From JACVRM01 sp963755085 (lineage in GTDB: Bacteria; Actinomycetota; Thermoleophilia; Gaiellales; Gaiellaceae), in the NCBI GenBank assembly GCA_963755085.1, contig CAVWIN010000014.1:248001-312000 (forward strand): DNA of 64,000 bases. Direction: 5' to 3'. This document shows positions 31,914-40,588 of this stretch, piece after piece. The notes under the pieces were generated by a model. That model had not been told where the DNA came from and ran no database searches. It saw only the letters and a program-made list of their open reading frames with translations. The translations under genes and the position numbers were made by a program. Each line of letters starts with the position of its first letter. The stretch's first letter is position 1.

Positions 31914-32960
31914 TCAGCGTACTGCGAGCCGCGCCAGCGCGCCGGCCAGCACGGCGACCGCCAGCTCGACGTCCTCGGGGCTCGAGTACTCGTCCGGCGT
32001 GTGGCTGGCGCCCTCGGCGAGGCTGCGCACGAACAGCATCCCGCTCGGCACGCCGGCCGCGGCGAGCACGCCGGCGTCGTGGCCTGCCCAGGAGACGAGC
32101 TCCCGCGCGGGCATGCCGCGCTGCGCGAGCTGCTCGGCCAGCGACGCCCGGACGCCCGCGTCCATCGGGATCGGGTCGTTCCGCGGCGCCGGCTCGACGC
32201 CGAGCTCACGCGCGAGCGTGTCCAGGCGGTCTCCGTCCGGGGCCCGCAGGTCGAGCGAGACGGTGACGCGGCCAGGAATGACGTTGACGGCTCCGGGCTC
32301 GACCTCCACCTGGCCGACGGTCGCGACGGCGTCGTCCCCGGCCGCGTCCCGCGCGCGCAGCACGAACTGCGCCGCCTTGACCAGCGCGTCGTCGCGCGCG
32401 GCCATCGGTGTTGTGCCGGCGTGGCCGGCGACGCCCTCGAACGTGACGCCACGGCGCAGGTAGCCGGCGATGCCGCCGACCACGCCGAGCGCGGCGCCCG
32501 CGGCGGCGAGCCGCGGGCCCTGCTCGATGTGCACCTCGACGTACGCCCCCGGCAGCGGCTGCCCGGAGGAGACGAACGCGTGGCTGCCGTGGCAGCCGGT
32601 CTCCTCGGCGCGGAAGACGACGACGCCGAGCGTCCGCAGCCGGCGGCCGAGGCGCTCGACCGCCTCGAGGCCCGCCACGACGCCGAGCGCGCCGTCGTAC
32701 TTCCCGCCCTCGGGCACCGAGTCGAGATGCGAGCCCGTCCAGACCTCGGGCAGCCTCGGCTCCTCGCCGGCGAGCCGCCCGATGACGTTGCCGACGCCGT
32801 CACGGGACACGTCGAGCCCCGCCTCGGCCATCCACGAAGCGGCCAGCTCGATCGCCGCGTCCTCGGCCTCGCTGAAGCCCGGCCGGTTCGCGCCCTCTCC
32901 GCCGCCGATGGCGTAGAGGCGCTCGAGACGGTCGTCGATGCGGTCGGTCATCTGCCGCAT
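31914..32960 (-). CDS. M20-family amidohydrolase (allantoate amidohydrolase / N-carbamoyl amino acid hydrolase type)
   Basis: 348 residues, shorter than the usual ~400. TGSHLDSVPEGGKYDGALGV (metal-binding His and Asp), FRAEETGCHGSHAFVSS (Glu-Glu pair), EVHIEQGPRL and SWAGHDAGVLA are the HyuC/AllC dizinc motifs. AllC-type enzymes hydrolyse allantoate; others hydrolyse N-carbamoyl amino acids or beta-ureidopropionate. The purine locus 2 kb away makes allantoate attractive, but no allantoinase gene is in the window. ATG 32960 or 32948 are both possible. Confidence 0.85.
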   Translation of the reverse strand: MRQMTDRIDDRLERLYAIGGGEGANRPGFSEAEDAAIELAASWMAEAGLDVSRDGVGNVIGRLAGEEPRLPEVWTGSHLDSVPEGGKYDGALGVVAGLEAVERLGRRLRTLGVVVFRAEETGCHGSHAFVSSGQPLPGAYVEVHIEQGPRLAAAGAALGVVGGIAGYLRRGVTFEGVAGHAGTTPMAARDDALVKAAQFVLRARDAAGDDAVATVGQVEVEPGAVNVIPGRVTVSLDLRAPDGDRLDTLARELGVEPAPRNDPIPMDAGVRASLAEQLAQRGMPARELVSWAGHDAGVLAAAGVPSGMLFVRSLAEGASHTPDEYSSPEDVELAVAVLAGALARLAVR

Positions 32961-32963
32961 CTT

Positions 32964-33604
32964 TCACTGACTCTCGATCACCCGCGCGGGCTCGGTGCTC
33001 GGCACGGCGAGCGGGGAGCGCGCCAGCACGCCGAACGAGAGCTCGATAACCGGGCCGATCAGGACGGCGAAGGCAATCGTGCCGACGCCGAAGGTGCCGC
33101 CGAGGGCGATCCCGATCAGGAGCGCGGTGATCTCGATCGAGGCGCGGACGATTCCGATCCGCTTGCCGGTGCGTGCAGACACGACGAGCATCAACGAGTC
33201 GCGAGGACCGGCGCCCAGGGCGGCTCCGATGTAGAACGCCGAGCCCGCGCCGAAGAACACGAGGCCGATCGGGATCAGTGCGATGCGCACCGCCAGCCCC
33301 TGATCGCTCAGGGCGTCGATCCAGCTCACCGCGATCAGCAGCTCGATGTAGACACCGATCAGGACGGCGTTCGCGACCGTGCCGATCCCCGGCCGCGCGC
33401 CGAGCGCCCAGGCCACGAAGAGCACGGCGACGCCGACTACGAGGTTCGCGGCGCCGAAGGAGAGCGGCGTGTGTTCGGCGAGTCCCTGGTGGAGGACGTC
33501 CCACGGCGACAGCCCGAGATCCGACTCCAGCAGGCAGACGATCCCGCAGGCGAAGAGGAACAGGCCGCCGACGAGGCTCGCGCCCCGCGCCGCCGGCCCG
33601 CCAC
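32964..33604 (-). CDS. YczE/YitT-like membrane protein, start disrupted or non-canonical
   Basis: About 205 residues with five or six helices. LFACGIVCLLESDLGLSPWD, VLHQGL and GAGPRDSLMLVVSARTG are typical of the YczE group. The frame has no ATG, GTG or TTG before the first helix. The GTG at 33604 lies in the neighbouring frame and would join the protein if one base were removed within the G/C-rich 33575-33600 stretch, so the quoted 5' end assumes a small indel. A rare start such as CTC is the alternative. Function of the family is unclear (transporter-like). Confidence 0.55.
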
Positions 33605-33628
33605 GAACCCGTGGCGCGGCGTGGTGCT

Positions 33629-35101
33629 CTACAGCCCGAAGGGGTTGAAGGGCTTGGGCGAGGTGGAGTGGATGACGCTCTTGGTCTCGAGATAGAGCTC
33701 GAGCGTCTCGATCCCCAGCTCGCGGCCGAAGCCCGACTGCTTGTAGCCGCCGAACGGGATGCCCGGGAAGGCGGTGTAGGGCATGTTGATGCCGACTGTC
33801 CCCGCCTTGATCCGGCGGGCGAGGCGGTGAGCCTTGGCCGGGTCCCGCGTCCAGACTGTCGCGTAGAGGCCGTACTTGACGTCGTTCGCGATCCGGGCGG
33901 CGTCCTGCTCGTCCTCGAACGGGATCACGGTGACGACCGGGCCGAAGATCTCCTCCTGGGCGACCGTCATGCCGCCGTCGACGCCGGCGAGCACCGTGGG
34001 CGGATAGAAGGCCCCCGCGCCGTCGCCCGGCGCGCCGCCCGTGACGACCTCGGCGCCCTCGCCGCGGCCCTTCTCGACGTAGCCGTGCACGCGGTCGCGG
34101 TGGGCGGTCGAGATCAGCGAGCCCATCTGCGTCTCCGGGTCGAGCGGGTCGCCGACCCGGATCCGGCCGGCCGCGTCCGCGATCCCGGCGACGACGTCGT
34201 CGTAGATCGATGCCTCGACGAGCACGCGCGAGCGCGCCTCGCAGCTCTGGCCGGCGGCGTAGTAGATCGACCAGGCCGCGCTCGGGATCGCGTCGGCGAG
34301 GTCGGCGTCCGCAAAGAGGATGTTCGGGCTCTTGCCGCCGAGCTCGAGCGTCAGCCGCTTGATCGGCTCGGAGCACAGCCGCATGATCTCGCCGCCGGTC
34401 TTGGTCGAGCCGGTGAAGGCAACCTTGTCGACGCCGGGGTGGCGGACGAGGTAGGCGCCGGTCGTCGGGCCGTCGCCCGGAGCGACGTTCACGACGCCCG
34501 CCGGGAAGCCGACCTCCGCCGCCAGCTCGGCCAGCCGGAGCGCCGTCAGCGGCGTTGCCGGATCCGGCTTCAGCACGACGGTGCAGCCGGCAGCCAGCGC
34601 CGGCGCGAGCTTCCACGTGGCCATCAGCAGCGGGTAGTTCCACGGGACGATCTGGGCGGCGACGCCGACCGGCTCCTTGAGCGAGTAGAAGAGCAGCGAC
34701 CCGCCGACCGGGCTTGAGCGGCCGGCGATCGAGGCGATCGCGGACGCGTAGAAGCGGAAGTTCTCGACGGCCCCGTTGAGCTCGGCCTTCACCGACGTGA
34801 TCGCCTTGCCGACGTTGCGCGACTCGAGCTCGGCGAGCTCCTTGCGGTTCGCGGCGATCGCGTCGGCAAGCGCGTGCAGCAGGCGCGAGCGCTCGGTCGG
34901 CGGCGTCTTTGCCCACGCCCCGTCGAGCGCCTCGCGGGCAGCCGCGACGGCGCGGTCGACGTCGGCCTCGCCGCCCATGGCCGCGCGTGCCAGCCGCGCG
35001 CCGGTGGCCGGCTCGGTCAGGTCGCGGATCTCGCCTGAGGCCGGCTCGACGGACTCGCCGCCGATGTGCAGCCCGTACTCGCGCTCCGTCGCCACCGCCA
35101 C
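33629..35101 (-). CDS. Aldehyde dehydrogenase family protein
   Basis: 490 residues, full length. QIVPWNYPLLMATWKLAPAL, the NAD-binding FTGSTKTGGEIM, the catalytic Glu in LTLELGGKSPN and the catalytic Cys in YYAAGQSCEARSRVL are all present, with the C-terminal PFGGYKQSGFGRELG. Closest in appearance to betaine/gamma-aminobutyraldehyde-type ALDHs, but substrate cannot be fixed. GTG 35101 start. The YczE-like gene follows within ~25 bases, so the two may be co-transcribed. Confidence 0.93.
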   Translation of the reverse strand: MAVATEREYGLHIGGESVEPASGEIRDLTEPATGARLARAAMGGEADVDRAVAAAREALDGAWAKTPPTERSRLLHALADAIAANRKELAELESRNVGKAITSVKAELNGAVENFRFYASAIASIAGRSSPVGGSLLFYSLKEPVGVAAQIVPWNYPLLMATWKLAPALAAGCTVVLKPDPATPLTALRLAELAAEVGFPAGVVNVAPGDGPTTGAYLVRHPGVDKVAFTGSTKTGGEIMRLCSEPIKRLTLELGGKSPNILFADADLADAIPSAAWSIYYAAGQSCEARSRVLVEASIYDDVVAGIADAAGRIRVGDPLDPETQMGSLISTAHRDRVHGYVEKGRGEGAEVVTGGAPGDGAGAFYPPTVLAGVDGGMTVAQEEIFGPVVTVIPFEDEQDAARIANDVKYGLYATVWTRDPAKAHRLARRIKAGTVGINMPYTAFPGIPFGGYKQSGFGRELGIETLELYLETKSVIHSTSPKPFNPFGL

Positions 35102-35150
35102 GGCGCGGACGATAGCGAGTGCGACGCAGCCGCCGCCGCGAGAGGGGATA

Positions 35151-35408
35151 ATGGCTCGGATGGACGACGTTCACGTCCAGGCGGCACGAATCCCAGACCG
35201 CGACCGGCTCCTGGCCGAGTTGCGAGAGGCCGGCCTCGACGCGCGCGCAGACGGCGAGGTCGGGATCGCGGTGCCGACGGGCGACCCGTCGGAGAACGTG
35301 AGCGACGAGGTCTTCGCCCAGGCCGAGCACGTGATCATGAGCATCGGCGCGCCCTTCGTGCCCCAGAAGCACGAGGGCACCATCTACATCCGGCCGCCGG
35401 TTTCCTAG
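35151..35408 (+). CDS. Small conserved-looking hypothetical protein
   Basis: 85 residues. The middle part (DRLLAELREAGLDARADGEV, GIAVPTGDPS) is predicted alpha/beta; the end has APFVPQKHEGTIYIRPP. No named family. ATG 35151 has AGAGGGG 4-5 bases upstream, and third-position GC is high. It is divergent from the aldehyde dehydrogenase and convergent with the peptidase gene, whose stop is adjacent. Confidence 0.65.
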   Translation: MARMDDVHVQAARIPDRDRLLAELREAGLDARADGEVGIAVPTGDPSENVSDEVFAQAEHVIMSIGAPFVPQKHEGTIYIRPPVS

Positions 35409-36575
35409 CTACACGAGGTCTGCCGGCGTCAGCTGCTCGGTGAGAAGACGGCGGAAGCGCTGCGGATCGCCGTCGACCCACGCCTTGCACACTCGCTCGC
35501 CGTCGTCGTAGGTGGTGACGTACGAGCGCCAGAGCGGGTCGCTGAGAAACTGCACGCTGTGCTCGGCGCGGGTCCGTGAGACCAACCGCCAGCGCTCGAT
35601 ATAGGCGATGGCGTCCTCGATCGGCACGCCGTCCTCGTGCACGAGGAACGCGGCGTTGGCCGCCGCATAGCCGAGCGGGTACGCCGCACGTTTGATCGCC
35701 GCCGCGAGCTCCGCGTCGTAGTCGATCCCGTGGCGGGCGAGGTGCTCGGCCCCGAGCTGCTCCGCCTCGTCGCCGAGGAGGGCCTCCAGGCCGATCTCCG
35801 CGATGCCCTCGGCGATCAGGGCCTGCGGGGTGCCGATCATCAGCAGCGACTCCTCGATCTGGCCACCGCCACGGACGAGCAGCTGCTCCTTCCAAGCGTG
35901 CTCGGTGTGGTGGCCCGGATACGTCTCGTGCGCGACCAGGTGGAGCGCCCTGTCGGCGGCGAGCGGCACGTCGGCGTTGATCGCGATCCGGCTGCGCAAG
36001 CCGCCCTCGTAGTAGTTGAACGCAGCCCACGGCTCGTCACGAACGACCTCGAAGCGGATCGATTCGTCCGCGGGCAGTCCGAACGTCTCGGCAGTCCGGC
36101 CGCGTAGGTCGTCGCACAGGCCCTTCGCAAACGGCGCCAGCTGGTCGGGCGCCAGGGTGTCGCTGTCCTGCCACGCCTGCCAGCGCTCCGCGAGCGAGCC
36201 CGTGCCGGGCAGGAGCTCGTCCAGCTCACGGTGCGCCGCCTCGAAGACCGACTCGGGCACGCGGCGAGGGCGCACGCCGTAGCAGCGTTCGACCTCATCG
36301 GCGAAGGCGATCGACTCGCCGGCGAGGCGGCGCGCGACCGTCTCGAGCCCGAGCAGCTGGGCCTCGATCCAGCGCGTCCGCGCGGGCGCGAGCCCTGCGT
36401 CCGGCAGCGCCTCGCGCAGCGCGGCCGCGTCCGCAACGAGGCCGGCCGAGACCCGCAACGGCTCGCCGCCGACGTCGTCGGCGATCTCGCGCGGCCCGTA
36501 GTAGCCGTCGACGAGACCGTCCAGATGACGGCCCAGGCGCAGGCCGAGCTCGACGTACCCGCGAACGACATCCAC
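35409..36575 (-). CDS. HExxPGHH-type metallopeptidase-like protein (DUF885-related)
   Basis: 388 residues. The motif LVAHETYPGHHTEHAWKE contains the HETYPGHH zinc site of the DUF885/M32-like group, with a downstream Glu in LIAEGIAEIGLEALLG as the third ligand. Helical throughout, no signal peptide, so likely a cytoplasmic metal-dependent peptidase. GTG 36575 lies 6 bases from a TAGGCT box (36582-36587), pointing to a leaderless mRNA. Substrate unknown. Confidence 0.82.
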   Translation of the reverse strand: MDVVRGYVELGLRLGRHLDGLVDGYYGPREIADDVGGEPLRVSAGLVADAAALREALPDAGLAPARTRWIEAQLLGLETVARRLAGESIAFADEVERCYGVRPRRVPESVFEAAHRELDELLPGTGSLAERWQAWQDSDTLAPDQLAPFAKGLCDDLRGRTAETFGLPADESIRFEVVRDEPWAAFNYYEGGLRSRIAINADVPLAADRALHLVAHETYPGHHTEHAWKEQLLVRGGGQIEESLLMIGTPQALIAEGIAEIGLEALLGDEAEQLGAEHLARHGIDYDAELAAAIKRAAYPLGYAAANAAFLVHEDGVPIEDAIAYIERWRLVSRTRAEHSVQFLSDPLWRSYVTTYDDGERVCKAWVDGDPQRFRRLLTEQLTPADLV

Positions 36576-36581
36576 GCGCGG

Positions 36582-36587
36582 AGCCTA
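36582..36587 (-). promoter_or_regulatory. Leaderless -10 box of the metallopeptidase gene
   Basis: Minus-strand TAGGCT ends 6 bases before GTG 36575, with no Shine-Dalgarno between. Confidence 0.45.
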
Positions 36588-36667
36588 CGGAAGCGTCACT
36601 GCGCGGACGCGGCCGTGGCCGCCCGGGCTCTCGCCCACGCGAGTCGGCTGCCGGTGTGAACTGTGTC

Positions 36668-37837
<1,170 letters not shown>

Positions 37838-37876
37838 CGCGTTTCAGGGGTGCGTGGATGCGGTACATGCGCGGCC

Positions 37877-38026
37877 ATGTCACCACTCCTACTCATCATC
37901 CTGTTGCTTCTGCTGATCGCCGCGATCGGCGGCGGAGTCCTTGTCGCCAAGGTGCTCTGGCTGCTCCTGATCGTGGCCCTGATCGTGCTCGTCGTCGGGC
38001 TGCTGTCCGGGCGGCGAACCGCCTAG
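37877..38026 (+). CDS. 49-residue hydrophobic membrane miniprotein
   Basis: Almost entirely two membrane segments (LLLIILLLLLIAAIGGG and LWLLLIVALIVLVVGLLSG) with a short basic tail GRRTA. ATG 37877 is 39 bases from the divergent thiolase start. The stop shares CTAG with the convergent mqnD gene. Similar hydrophobic miniproteins are widespread and of unknown function. Confidence 0.6.
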   Translation: MSPLLLIILLLLLIAAIGGGVLVAKVLWLLLIVALIVLVVGLLSGRRTA

Positions 38027-38862
38027 GCTGCGGCGGCGCCAACGAAGTCGACGTGGACGGGACGGTCGAACGCACCAGCTGCCTCGCCCCGGCGGAGCAG
38101 CTCGCGGACGGCCTCCCGGCCCTCGTCGCCGTAGTCGCAAGTGAGCTCGTTGACATACATGCCGACGAAGCGGTCGGTGAGCTCCTCGGAGAGCCCGCGG
38201 CCCCACCGCCGCGCGTAGGCGAGGGCCTCAGCGCGGTTGTCGAGCCCGGCGCGGATCGACGCCTCGAGCACGCCTGACAGGCGCTGGAGCACGTCCTCGC
38301 CGAGGTCGCGCCGCGCGGCGTTCACGCCGAGCGGCAGCGGCAGGCCGGTCTCGAGCAGCCACCACTCGCCCAGGTCGACGACCTTGTGCAGCCCGTGCGA
38401 TTCGTACGTCAGCTGGCCCTCGTGGATCAGCAGGCCGGCCTCGGCGGTGCCTGCCTGCACCTCGTCGATGATCTTGTCGAACGGCACCTCGCGGTTGCGG
38501 TAATCCCCGAGCAGCAGACGGAGGAGCAGGAAAGCGGTCGTCATCCGGCCGGGCACGGCGACCTCGACGTCGGCCAGGTCCTCCTGCGTCATCTTCTCGC
38601 GCGCGACGACGACCGGGCCGTAGCCGGAGCCCATGCTCGCCCCGTGCGGCAGCAGGATGTAGCGGTCCTGCACGAACGGGTACGCGTGCAGCGAGAGCGC
38701 GGTCACCTCGAGCTTCCCTTCCAGCGCCCATTCGTTCAGCGACTGGATGTCCGCGAGCACGTGCTCGAACTCGAAGCCCTTGGTGTCGACAGCGCCCGCT
38801 GCGAGGCCCCAGAACATGAACGCGTCGTCCGGGTCGGGGCTGTGTCCGAGACGGATCAGCAC
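38023..38862 (-). CDS. mqnD: 1,4-dihydroxy-6-naphthoate synthase (futalosine-pathway menaquinone biosynthesis)
   Basis: 279 residues. The N-terminal LGHSPDPDDAFMFWGLAAG is the MqnD signature (MqnA begins differently). YGPVVVAREKM, then VPGRMTTAFLLLRLLLGDYR and LIHEGQLTYESHGLH are conserved in this periplasmic-binding-protein-like fold. MqnD cleaves cyclic dehypoxanthine futalosine to 1,4-dihydroxy-6-naphthoate. Its presence indicates menaquinone made by the futalosine route. A TACCGT box lies 9 bases before GTG 38862. No other mqn gene is in the window. Confidence 0.9.
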   Translation of the reverse strand: MLIRLGHSPDPDDAFMFWGLAAGAVDTKGFEFEHVLADIQSLNEWALEGKLEVTALSLHAYPFVQDRYILLPHGASMGSGYGPVVVAREKMTQEDLADVEVAVPGRMTTAFLLLRLLLGDYRNREVPFDKIIDEVQAGTAEAGLLIHEGQLTYESHGLHKVVDLGEWWLLETGLPLPLGVNAARRDLGEDVLQRLSGVLEASIRAGLDNRAEALAYARRWGRGLSEELTDRFVGMYVNELTCDYGDEGREAVRELLRRGEAAGAFDRPVHVDFVGAAAA

Positions 38863-38897
38863 GGCCGCGGGACGGTACCAGCGACCGGCGGCGCGGG

Positions 38898-39236
38898 TTA
38901 CCGCCTACCGAAGAACCAGCGCTCGAGCGGCTTCAAGAGCTCCTCGCGCGTGAAGGGATCCACGTCCTGCTCCCGTCCGTCGCCGTTCGATACGTGCAGG
39001 TCGTCGGTGAGCGTGCCGTTGGCCTGCTCGAGCGCATCGTCCAGCTCGTAGCCCTGGAAGACGTAGTCCTTGGTGCCGCCGCTCCCTGGCGGGAACTCCG
39101 GGTTGACGCAGCGCCCGACGGCCCAGACCGCGCCCTTCTGCCGCTCGATCCAGATCAGGATGCGCTCGTCCACACCGGCGTCGTCGACTCCGAGGACGAC
39201 CCGCTGGGCGAAGACGTCGGACGACGTGCGACGCAT
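38898..39236 (-). CDS. Hypothetical protein
   Basis: 112 residues. ERILIWIERQKGAVWAVGRC and DYVFQGYELDDALEQANGTL suggest a compact alpha/beta domain; the C-terminus ends LKPLERWFFGRR. No family recognised. Minus-strand TATCAT (39245-39250) lies 8 bases before the ATG, a leaderless arrangement, back to back with the TAGCAT box of the divergent gene. Confidence 0.65.
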   Translation of the reverse strand: MRRTSSDVFAQRVVLGVDDAGVDERILIWIERQKGAVWAVGRCVNPEFPPGSGGTKDYVFQGYELDDALEQANGTLTDDLHVSNGDGREQDVDPFTREELLKPLERWFFGRR

Positions 39237-39244
39237 CGCCCTGG

Positions 39245-39267
39245 ATGATAGGCAGCTTCATTAGCAT
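39245..39267. promoter_or_regulatory. Divergent leaderless -10 boxes
   Basis: Minus TATCAT (39245-39250) precedes ATG 39236 by 8 bases. Plus TAGCAT (39262-39267) precedes ATG 39276 by 8 bases. The only 39 bases between the two genes therefore hold both boxes. Confidence 0.5.
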
Positions 39268-39275
39268 CCCGCTCG

Positions 39276-39518
39276 ATGGGAGTCGGCGACTTCATCCGCA
39301 ACCTGTTCAGCCCGCGCGATCCGCTCGACCGGATGGCGACCTACGTGCTGCGGGAGCACGAGCGCGGGCGGCCGCTCCACGAGATCCTCGAGGACCCGTA
39401 CGTCACGAACCGGACGAGCGCAGAGCAGCGCGCCCGGCTCCTCGACAACCCGGACATCGTCCGCGCGATCGGCGAGGACGTCGTCGAGCAAACACGGGCG
39501 ACGCTCAACACTCCCTAG
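39276..39518 (+). CDS. Small helical hypothetical protein
   Basis: 80 residues, helical and charged, with DFIRNLFSPRDPLDRMATYV at the start and AEQRARLLDNPDIVRAIGED near the end. No family recognised. Divergent from the preceding gene and sharing the CTAG stop with the convergent cyclodeaminase-like gene. Confidence 0.65.
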   Translation: MGVGDFIRNLFSPRDPLDRMATYVLREHERGRPLHEILEDPYVTNRTSAEQRARLLDNPDIVRAIGEDVVEQTRATLNTP

Positions 39519-40477
39519 AGGGGCGTCCCGACCCCCTGGTCGCGGGCGCGCTCGAACGCGGCGGCCCCGGCGGCTACGTCCCAGGCCGCGATCCCGTTCG
39601 ACTTGAAGACGACGATGTCGTCGGCCGACTCCCGTCCACGGACCTCGCCGGCGACGACCTCGTGGAGCTCGTGCACCTCGAGCCAGTCGAGCGCGCCGCT
39701 GTCGACCGGTTCGATCAGGTCAGCCGACTCGACCCGGGCCTGCTCGATCGAGTCGCAGCAGACGAACACGGCGCGCTCGAGCACGACGTTATCGAGCTCG
39801 CGCGAGCGGCCGTTGTTCGCGCCGGCCGCGCAGACAAGCGCGCCCGGGCCGAGCCACTCGCCGCGCAGGACCGGGTCGCGCGACGTCGTGATGGTGACAA
39901 CAACGTCCTGCGCAGCCGCGTCGCGGGCGTCCTCGGCGGCCTCGGCGCCGGTCGCCTTGCAGAACTCCTTCAGACGCGCCGGCGTGCGGCACCACGCGAC
40001 GACGCGCTCGATGCCCGGCACCGCCGCGCGGATGGCGTCGACCTGGCCGCGGGCCTGCCAGCCGCAGCCGATCACGCCGAGGCTCGCCGCCTCCGCCTTC
40101 GCGAGGTGCTTCGCGGCCACGCCGCTCGCAGCGCCCGTACGCAGCCGGCCGAGCGCGTCGGCCTCGATCACGGCGTGCAGCTCCGGCGTGCCGGCGTCGA
40201 AGAGCAGCACGCAGAAGCGCGCGCCCTCCCCGAACGCTGAGTAAACCTTGGCGCCGGCGTAGCCGAGCTCGAGGTCCGACGCGGCCATGACGGCGAGGCG
40301 GCCCTCCTCGAGGCCGAGCCGGTAGCGCGGCCGGTTCTCGACCCGTCCGGCGGCGATGTGGCGGAACGACGCCTCGACCGCCTCGACGGCGTCGCCGGGC
40401 GAGAGCACGGCCTCGACGTCAGCTTCGGTCAGGTAGAGCGGCATGTCGTTCAGTTCGACGTCTGTCGAGCGCAGCAT
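39515..40477 (-). CDS. Ornithine cyclodeaminase/mu-crystallin family protein
   Basis: 320 residues from ATG 40477, which has GGAG 4 bases upstream; ATG 40444 is an alternative closer to the usual start. The Rossmann motif LGVIGCGWQARGQVDAIRA, the substrate-binding Lys in GAKVYSAFG and VVVTITTSRDPVLRGEWLGP are family hallmarks. Members include ornithine cyclodeaminase, lysine cyclodeaminase, alanine dehydrogenase and ketimine reductase, and the sequence alone does not distinguish them. Confidence 0.85.
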   Translation of the reverse strand: MLRSTDVELNDMPLYLTEADVEAVLSPGDAVEAVEASFRHIAAGRVENRPRYRLGLEEGRLAVMAASDLELGYAGAKVYSAFGEGARFCVLLFDAGTPELHAVIEADALGRLRTGAASGVAAKHLAKAEAASLGVIGCGWQARGQVDAIRAAVPGIERVVAWCRTPARLKEFCKATGAEAAEDARDAAAQDVVVTITTSRDPVLRGEWLGPGALVCAAGANNGRSRELDNVVLERAVFVCCDSIEQARVESADLIEPVDSGALDWLEVHELHEVVAGEVRGRESADDIVVFKSNGIAAWDVAAGAAAFERARDQGVGTPL

Positions 40478-40588
40478 TCAGCTCCGCCGAAAAGACGATC
40501 CGTCGTCCACGGCCCCCAATCGTAGGGCGGGCTTGCTCGCCGGCACCATGCGGCGGGAAAGTCCATCGGCGCGTCGAAGACCCGTCCC

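Noticed and set aside
36576..36667. Possible small RNA in the gap between the peptidase and thiolase genes
   Set aside because: There is no terminator-like hairpin and no promoter beyond the TAGGCT box of the peptidase gene; nothing else is visible.
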